This document shows positions 59,149 to 64,000 of a stretch of 64,000 bases of DNA, piece after piece. The stretch is from Arthrobacter sp. TPD3018 (GTDB lineage: Bacteria; Pseudomonadota; Alphaproteobacteria; Sphingomonadales; Sphingomonadaceae). Position 1 is the stretch's first letter. The number at the start of each line of letters is the position of its first letter. The DNA lies in contig QDFQ01000001.1 of the NCBI GenBank assembly GCA_003075315.1, forward strand, positions 1,345,998 through 1,409,997. The letters run 5' to 3'. The notes beneath the pieces are model-generated. The model did not search any database and was not told the origin of the DNA. It was given only the letters and a program-made list of their open reading frames with translations. A program made the position numbers and the translations under genes.

Positions 59149-60348
59149 TCAGCGGTGGTGTGCTTGGCGGGCAATTGACGGCCGCGTCGATGCGTCGATC
59201 GCGGAGAGGATGGCGGTGTGGATCGCGATCCGGGCCTCGGCGATCTGTTTGTTGGTCCGGGTGGGATTGACGCGATTGGTCAGCAGGATGACGAAGGCGT
59301 CGCGCGACCGGTCGATATAGATCGACGTTCCCGTAAAGCCGGTGTGGATCAGCGCGTCGGGCGAGGCGAGGGGGGCGGCGAAGCTGCCGGCCGGATCGGG
59401 CATGTCCCATCCTAGGGCGCGGAAGCTTCCCGGCGGAAAGGCCGTCCGGGTGGTGAAGGCGGCAAGGCTGCCGGGCTTCAGGAATAGGCGACCATTGTGA
59501 CGGCCATGGTCGAGATAGAGCTGCGCCAATCGCGCAAGGTCTCGCGCGGTGGAAAACAGCCCCGCATGACCAGCGACACCGCCCAGTACGAACGCATTCT
59601 CGTCATGCACCTCGCCACGCACCAGCCGATGACGGAATAGGTCGTCCTGTTCGGTGGGCGGGATCCGACCCAGCCGGCTGGCTGACGGATTGAAGCCGGT
59701 GTCTCTCATGCCCAGCGGCACGAACACCGCATCATGCAGGAAGCGGTCGAGCGGCTGACCGGAGAGACGCTCGATGATCTCGCCCATCAGAATCATATTC
59801 TCGTCGCGATACTGATAATGGGTGCCCGGCGCCCAGGCCATCGGCATCCGGTCGATCAGCGCGAGCAGCTCCTGCCGGTTGTGGCTGTGTTGCCATAGCA
59901 GGTCGGACGTGAAGAGGCCCGAACTGTGGCTGAGCAGGTGACGTACGGTGATTTGCTCATGACCCGGCGTGCCGGCGAATGATGGCAGATACGCGACGAC
60001 GGGACGGTCGAGGTCGAGCAGGCCGCGGTCGTAGAGGATTTCCGCGGCAGTCGTGGTGCCGACCACCTTGGTGAGGGACGCGAGGTCGAAGATCGCGTCG
60101 CGCGGCATGGGCGGCGCGTCAGGTGCCGAGGAGATGCGCCCGAAGGCCTTCAACGCGACCAGCCGCCCGTGCACGCCGACCGCGACCACCGCGCCGGGGA
60201 ACGCCTTGCCGACCCAGGATTGCACCTCCCCAAATGCGGCATCGAGGTGCGGGGCACGCTCGGCCGCGACTGCCGGGGCGGGTGTAGGGCCCATTGTTAT
60301 GGCACTTAGCGCGGACATGAGGGCCGCTGCCCTGAGGAGGCCTTTCAT
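59149..60348 (-). CDS. Serine hydrolase, class C beta-lactamase-like family
   Basis: The 399-residue exported protein has a signal peptide in the first 29 residues and the active-site SLTK (Ser91, Lys94). The second motif is the YQYRDEN region, where classical members have YxN, and the third is HTGFTGTS near the C-terminus. The family includes D-aminopeptidases, esterases and beta-lactamases, so the substrate cannot be assigned. Its ATG overlaps the penicillin-acylase stop as ATGA. Confidence 0.85.
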   Translation of the reverse strand: MKGLLRAAALMSALSAITMGPTPAPAVAAERAPHLDAAFGEVQSWVGKAFPGAVVAVGVHGRLVALKAFGRISSAPDAPPMPRDAIFDLASLTKVVGTTTAAEILYDRGLLDLDRPVVAYLPSFAGTPGHEQITVRHLLSHSSGLFTSDLLWQHSHNRQELLALIDRMPMAWAPGTHYQYRDENMILMGEIIERLSGQPLDRFLHDAVFVPLGMRDTGFNPSASRLGRIPPTEQDDLFRHRLVRGEVHDENAFVLGGVAGHAGLFSTARDLARLAQLYLDHGRHNGRLFLKPGSLAAFTTRTAFPPGSFRALGWDMPDPAGSFAAPLASPDALIHTGFTGTSIYIDRSRDAFVILLTNRVNPTRTNKQIAEARIAIHTAILSAIDASTRPSIARQAHHR

Positions 60349-62639
60349 GGTCGAAGCTCCGTGATCTGGCGGATGGACGCATCCACGGCGTGCCGGCTGA
60401 AAGCGAGGCGGCGCGGTTCGCCCGCGACCCATGCGGCATAGCTATCGCGATAATGCGGCGAGCGTGGGTCGATCGACTGGCCGGGCAGCGCGCAGACGAG
60501 CGATTCGTCCCAGTCGCCGACGTCACAGACGATCAGGAAATTGGCCCCGTGGCTCACGGTGTAATCGCGTGCCGCGACATAGCCGCGGGCCATCACCGTA
60601 AAGGCATCGCCGCCCGATCGTCCGCCCTCGATAGCTGGGCTGACGGCCGCGACCTGCGGCAGGGCGGAAAGCGGGTGGCGCAGGTCGACGCGGTGCGCGT
60701 CTCCCCAGCGCCAGCGATCGGGATCGGGACCGAAGGCCGCGATAGTGGTGTCCCATCCCCCGGCGAGCGCCGTCGCCAGCAGCGTATCCCGCGCGGCTTC
60801 GGGCGCGGGACCGAAGCGGGCATCGGGATGGGACAACATCGCCAGCATCGGCCGGGGATCGACGGAGGTAACGAGGTCGCGCGCCGCGTCCGGCACGATG
60901 GCGGCGAGAAAGGCCCTGCCCAGTTCGATCCAGACCATCTCGAACAGGGCCGCCGCCGCGCTGTCGACGCTTAGCCGGCAGTCCCAGTCGCGAAGCATCG
61001 CGGCGGCGGTGGCCGCACTCCCGTCCAGACGATCGGGCAATAGCGCCACGAGCGCACGTGCCGGTAGCGACAGATCGTCATGTTGCAGCGCGACGCTGTC
61101 GGCGAGGCTATGCTGGTCCGGTTGCCCGAGCGCTTCGCCGATCCGATCGTAACGATAGGGCGCGTTCCAGATGAAGCTGCTGACCCGTTTGTCGGGGCTC
61201 CAATCGGCGGGCAGATTGAGCTGATTGGCCGATGCGAACCAGCCGTCGGGCGGGTTCAGCAATGCCGGCATGTCCTCCGCCGCGACGATGCCCTGCCAGT
61301 CGTACCGTCCGTCGCCCGGAACCGGCATCAGCCCGTCGTGATGCGGGCGTACCGGCACATGGCCCAGCATCCGCCAGCCGGTGTTCCCGTCACGATCGGC
61401 ATAATGCAAATTGGTGGGAGCGACATGCAGGCGGGCGGCCTGTGCCAGCCCGTCCCAGTCCCGCGCGAGGTTCAGCGCGATGATCGCAAAGGTCATGTTG
61501 GCGTCCGGTTGCAGCGACACCGACGCCATCGTCGTGGCGCGTCGGCGCGATGGGTCGCGCGACAGAACCGGGCCGTGTACGCAGTGGCGGATCGTGACGG
61601 TCACGTCCGCCGCGTCCTTCACCCCGATCGGCTCGGTCAGCGTCTCGAACCGCTTCCAGGCGCCATCGTGGCGATAGGTCTCGGGATCGTCCGGGTGCAA
61701 ATTCAGGACGAACAAATCTTCCTGATCGATATGCGAGTTGGTCCGCCCGAACGCATAATGATCGGTATGGCCCTGCATGATGCCGGGCATGCCTGGGCTA
61801 CCGGCACCGATCACGTCGAACCCCGGCGCGGTCAGGTGCGCGATGTGGCGTGGCGAAAAGCCGCCGATGCCGAGATGGGGATCGTTGGCCAGGATCGGGC
61901 GACCGGTCGCGGAGCGGTCCGCGGAGATCGTCCACGCATTGCTCCCATGGGCGTCGCGGTCGAGCCGATCGTGGACGGGATCGTAGCGTGCCTGCACCGC
62001 CGTGTCCCACGGCAACGGCCCATCAGTCAGCGCGAGAACGCCAAGGTCGGCGTCGGACACCGCCGCCACGTCGAGCCCGTCCGGCACCACGGGCTGCCAA
62101 TCCCAGGCGAGCGGCGTCATCAGGCGGTCGAGGTCGAGCAGCCCACGCGCCGCAAGCCGCGCGCGGCGCACCTCGTCGTCGGGCCGGCCCATGTCGCCGC
62201 TGCGGATACGCACCAGATCGGCGATATCCCAGCGGAGCGGCGTCAGACCCAGCGCATCATATTCGGGCGGGAGCAGCGCAGGGTCTGCCTCCAGTTCTGC
62301 AATTCGCGCATTGATTCCATCGACATAGGCGCGCGCGCACGCCACCACATCCGGCGGCAGAGTGTCGAGCTCCGCCGCGACATCGCCGCGGTACAGAAGC
62401 AGGCGGGCGGCGTGGTCATAGGGCACGAACCGCGGCCCGAAGCTTTCCGCCAGCCGCCCCAGGTCGCGGCGCAGTTGCAGGTCGATCTGGAACAGTCGAT
62501 CGCGCGCGACGACATAGCCCTGGCCGAAATAGGCGTCGGGGATCGAGCCCGCCCGGATATGGGGCACGCCCCATATGTCGTCCGCGATCGTCACCGGACC
62601 GTGTGCCGCCGCACCGTTCATTCCGGCGACGCTGGTCAC
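60345..62639 (-). CDS. Penicillin acylase family protein (Ntn-hydrolase)
   Basis: The 764-residue Ntn-hydrolase would be processed before Ser233 in AHGSNAWTISA, giving a small alpha and a large beta chain. The catalytic asparagine region is SANQLNLPADW. The family includes penicillin G acylases and acyl-homoserine-lactone acylases, so the substrate is open. GTG 62639 or ATG 62621 may be the start; no signal peptide is evident, which is unusual for periplasmic members. It is placed between a TonB receptor and a serine hydrolase on the same strand. Confidence 0.88.
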   Translation of the reverse strand: MTSVAGMNGAAAHGPVTIADDIWGVPHIRAGSIPDAYFGQGYVVARDRLFQIDLQLRRDLGRLAESFGPRFVPYDHAARLLLYRGDVAAELDTLPPDVVACARAYVDGINARIAELEADPALLPPEYDALGLTPLRWDIADLVRIRSGDMGRPDDEVRRARLAARGLLDLDRLMTPLAWDWQPVVPDGLDVAAVSDADLGVLALTDGPLPWDTAVQARYDPVHDRLDRDAHGSNAWTISADRSATGRPILANDPHLGIGGFSPRHIAHLTAPGFDVIGAGSPGMPGIMQGHTDHYAFGRTNSHIDQEDLFVLNLHPDDPETYRHDGAWKRFETLTEPIGVKDAADVTVTIRHCVHGPVLSRDPSRRRATTMASVSLQPDANMTFAIIALNLARDWDGLAQAARLHVAPTNLHYADRDGNTGWRMLGHVPVRPHHDGLMPVPGDGRYDWQGIVAAEDMPALLNPPDGWFASANQLNLPADWSPDKRVSSFIWNAPYRYDRIGEALGQPDQHSLADSVALQHDDLSLPARALVALLPDRLDGSAATAAAMLRDWDCRLSVDSAAAALFEMVWIELGRAFLAAIVPDAARDLVTSVDPRPMLAMLSHPDARFGPAPEAARDTLLATALAGGWDTTIAAFGPDPDRWRWGDAHRVDLRHPLSALPQVAAVSPAIEGGRSGGDAFTVMARGYVAARDYTVSHGANFLIVCDVGDWDESLVCALPGQSIDPRSPHYRDSYAAWVAGEPRRLAFSRHAVDASIRQITELRP

Positions 62640-62727
62640 GACCCCGCCGCCGCATCGCCGGGCGGGGCGATGGCGGCGCAGGGCGCCGGGCGGGCTACGC
62701 GACGATGGGTCATCGCCGCCGCCCGGC

Positions 62728-64000
62728 TTAGCGCGTCTGGAAGCGGATGCCGACGCGGAAGGCGCGGCCGAGCAGATCCGAATAGGTGCTGTTCGCCGCC
62801 AGCCCGGTTTCAGGCAACAGGATAGGATCGCGATCGAACAGGTTGGTAACGTTGAGAAACAGCTCCGCGCGTCCGCCGCTGTGCGTTTCGATCTTGGTCG
62901 TCAGGTTGAGGTCGAAATAGGTGACGCCGGAGATCGAGTTGTTGTCGATCGTCGGGAATTGCGAGACGGTGGCGGCGGGGCGGCCCGTCGGGCAATTGCC
63001 ATCGCAGACGATATACGCATTGCCATAGGTGCCGCTGCTGACACCGCGGGCGGTGCCGGTGACCGAGAAGCTGTCCGTCTCATAGCTGGCGTTGAAGCGA
63101 TAGATCCACTTGGGCGGGCTGATGCCGCTCAGCTGGCCGACGGTGTCGACCGGTATCACGTTCGGCACGCCGCTGTCGGTGATGTTGTGGATGTAGCGCG
63201 TCGCCAAGCCGTGCAGCGTGACGGTGCCCGGCGCGCGCTGGATGATATTGGCGAGCGGCAGGCGATAGCTCGCGTCGAAGTCGATGCCGCGGACCCACTG
63301 GCGGGCGAAGTTGAACGGGCTGGCGCGGAAGAACAGCTCGCGGTCGCCCGTCGGATCGGGTCCGTAGGCGGCGCAGAATTCGGTCCGCCCCTCAAAGCAG
63401 CGGTTGATGATGTCCTGCGCGAAGAACTGGCCGATGGCGTCCTTCAGCTTGATGTCGAACCCGTCGACCGACGCCGAGAAGCCCGGCAGGAACGTCGGCT
63501 GCAATACCACGCCGATCGAGACCGAGTCCGCCTTTTCCGGGCGCAAGTTCGGGTTTCCGGTCGTCGTTTCGCGGAAGGTGACGGTCGTACGCCCCGTCGC
63601 CGGATCGGTCAGCGTGTTGGTGCGCGACGTGCCCGATGCGTACAATTCACTAAGGTTTGGCGCGCGGATGTCGCGCGAGCGGGTGGCGCGGAAGCGGATG
63701 TCGGGGATCGGCTGCCACGTCGCGCCGAGCTTCCACGTCGTCACATAGCCCGACGTCGAATAGTCGGTGCCGCGCACCGCGCCGTTGAACTCGAGGCCGA
63801 GGCCCAGCGGCACGACCGTTTCGAGATAGGCTTCCTTGACGTGATAGCTGCCGAAGGTGGGCAGGAAGTTGCCCACCGACCAGCCGGTCTGGAACTGCGT
63901 CGGCACCGAACCCGATACCGATTCGCGCCGATACTCGCCGCCCACCGCGACGCTGACGTCACCCGCCCAGGTCGCGAACGGCGTCAGCGACAAATTGACG
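62728..64000 (-). CDS. TonB-dependent receptor, C-terminal part (cut by window edge)
   Basis: The frame is open from the right edge and ends at 62728, giving at least 424 residues of a TonB-receptor barrel. Typical parts are RATRSRDIRAPNLSELYASG, NPNLRPEKADSVSIGVV and the last strands VTNLFDRDPILLPE and FRVGIRFQTR. It lacks the usual aromatic final residue. The substrate is unknown; the acylase and hydrolase genes downstream on the same strand suggest an acylated or peptide-like substrate. The N-terminus and promoter lie outside the window. Confidence 0.88.
   Translation of the reverse strand, partial: VNLSLTPFATWAGDVSVAVGGEYRRESVSGSVPTQFQTGWSVGNFLPTFGSYHVKEAYLETVVPLGLGLEFNGAVRGTDYSTSGYVTTWKLGATWQPIPDIRFRATRSRDIRAPNLSELYASGTSRTNTLTDPATGRTTVTFRETTTGNPNLRPEKADSVSIGVVLQPTFLPGFSASVDGFDIKLKDAIGQFFAQDIINRCFEGRTEFCAAYGPDPTGDRELFFRASPFNFARQWVRGIDFDASYRLPLANIIQRAPGTVTLHGLATRYIHNITDSGVPNVIPVDTVGQLSGISPPKWIYRFNASYETDSFSVTGTARGVSSGTYGNAYIVCDGNCPTGRPAATVSQFPTIDNNSISGVTYFDLNLTTKIETHSGGRAELFLNVTNLFDRDPILLPETGLAANSTYSDLLGRAFRVGIRFQTR

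Noticed and set aside
61080..62825. 581-residue plus-strand frame opposite the penicillin acylase gene
   Set aside because: It is an antisense shadow; the minus-strand gene has the Ntn-hydrolase motifs.

Overview
The window reads as a chromosomal segment of a GC-rich alphaproteobacterium of the order Sphingomonadales, most likely Sphingomonas or a close relative. The reasons are the high GC, the purM / hdaA / ppk / ppx / rnd / aspS neighbourhood, the large TonB-dependent receptors, putative promoters of the alphaproteobacterial general stress sigma factor EcfG (GGAAC - spacer - GTT), and the many 4-bp ATGA/GTGA overlaps. The genus is inferred, not proven. I saw no insertion sequence, prophage, CRISPR array or rRNA; three tRNAs are present.

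Layout. (a) 1-9207, minus strand: a complete glycogen operon read right to left, glgP-glgB-glgC-glgA-pgm-glgX, with glgX cut by the window edge. (b) 9295-13878: a Mn/Fe transporter (mntH), a pair of linked unknown genes, a DNA-repair glycosylase, a [2Fe-2S] ferredoxin and an rRNA methyltransferase. (c) 13999-17115: tRNA-Tyr, then a three-gene stress operon (SRPBCC protein, zinc alcohol dehydrogenase, SDR) behind a putative EcfG promoter, then tRNA-Gly. (d) 17167-21109: a methyltransferase-like membrane protein, and purM-purN leading into two small genes. (e) 21110-23491: a looser, apparently accessory stretch with a darcynin-family gene, a divergent TetR regulator, an OsmC protein and much non-coding DNA. 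(f) 23492-33101: a DUF2066-like exported protein, the DnaA regulator HdaA, polyphosphate kinase and exopolyphosphatase, then rnd with an inhibitor-like lipoprotein gene, a KGG stress protein and aspS. (g) 33222-42283: an AIM24/TIGR00266 protein, an amino-acid permease, a second type of polyphosphate kinase (PPK2), gshA, rsmE, ubiA, pmbA, an inositol-phosphatase-like gene and a 48-residue membrane protein behind a second putative EcfG promoter. (h) 42320-49440: a LytS/LytTR-type two-component pair, a TonB-dependent receptor and ligA. (i) 49606-59066: a Tat-exported SDR, recN, bamD, manA, a glycosyltransferase, and yajC-secD-secF with a small Mth938-like gene, then tRNA-Pro. (j) 59149-64000: a TonB receptor (cut by the edge) followed by a penicillin-acylase-family enzyme and a serine beta-lactamase-like hydrolase.

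Together the segment is rich in storage and stress functions: glycogen turnover, two routes of polyphosphate metabolism, glutathione synthesis, OsmC and probable EcfG targets. It is mixed with housekeeping genes for purine synthesis, DNA ligation and repair, Sec export, Bam assembly and tRNA charging. The least explained parts are the unknown pair at 10691-11964, the accessory block at 21110-23491 and the receptor-acylase-hydrolase cluster at the right edge.
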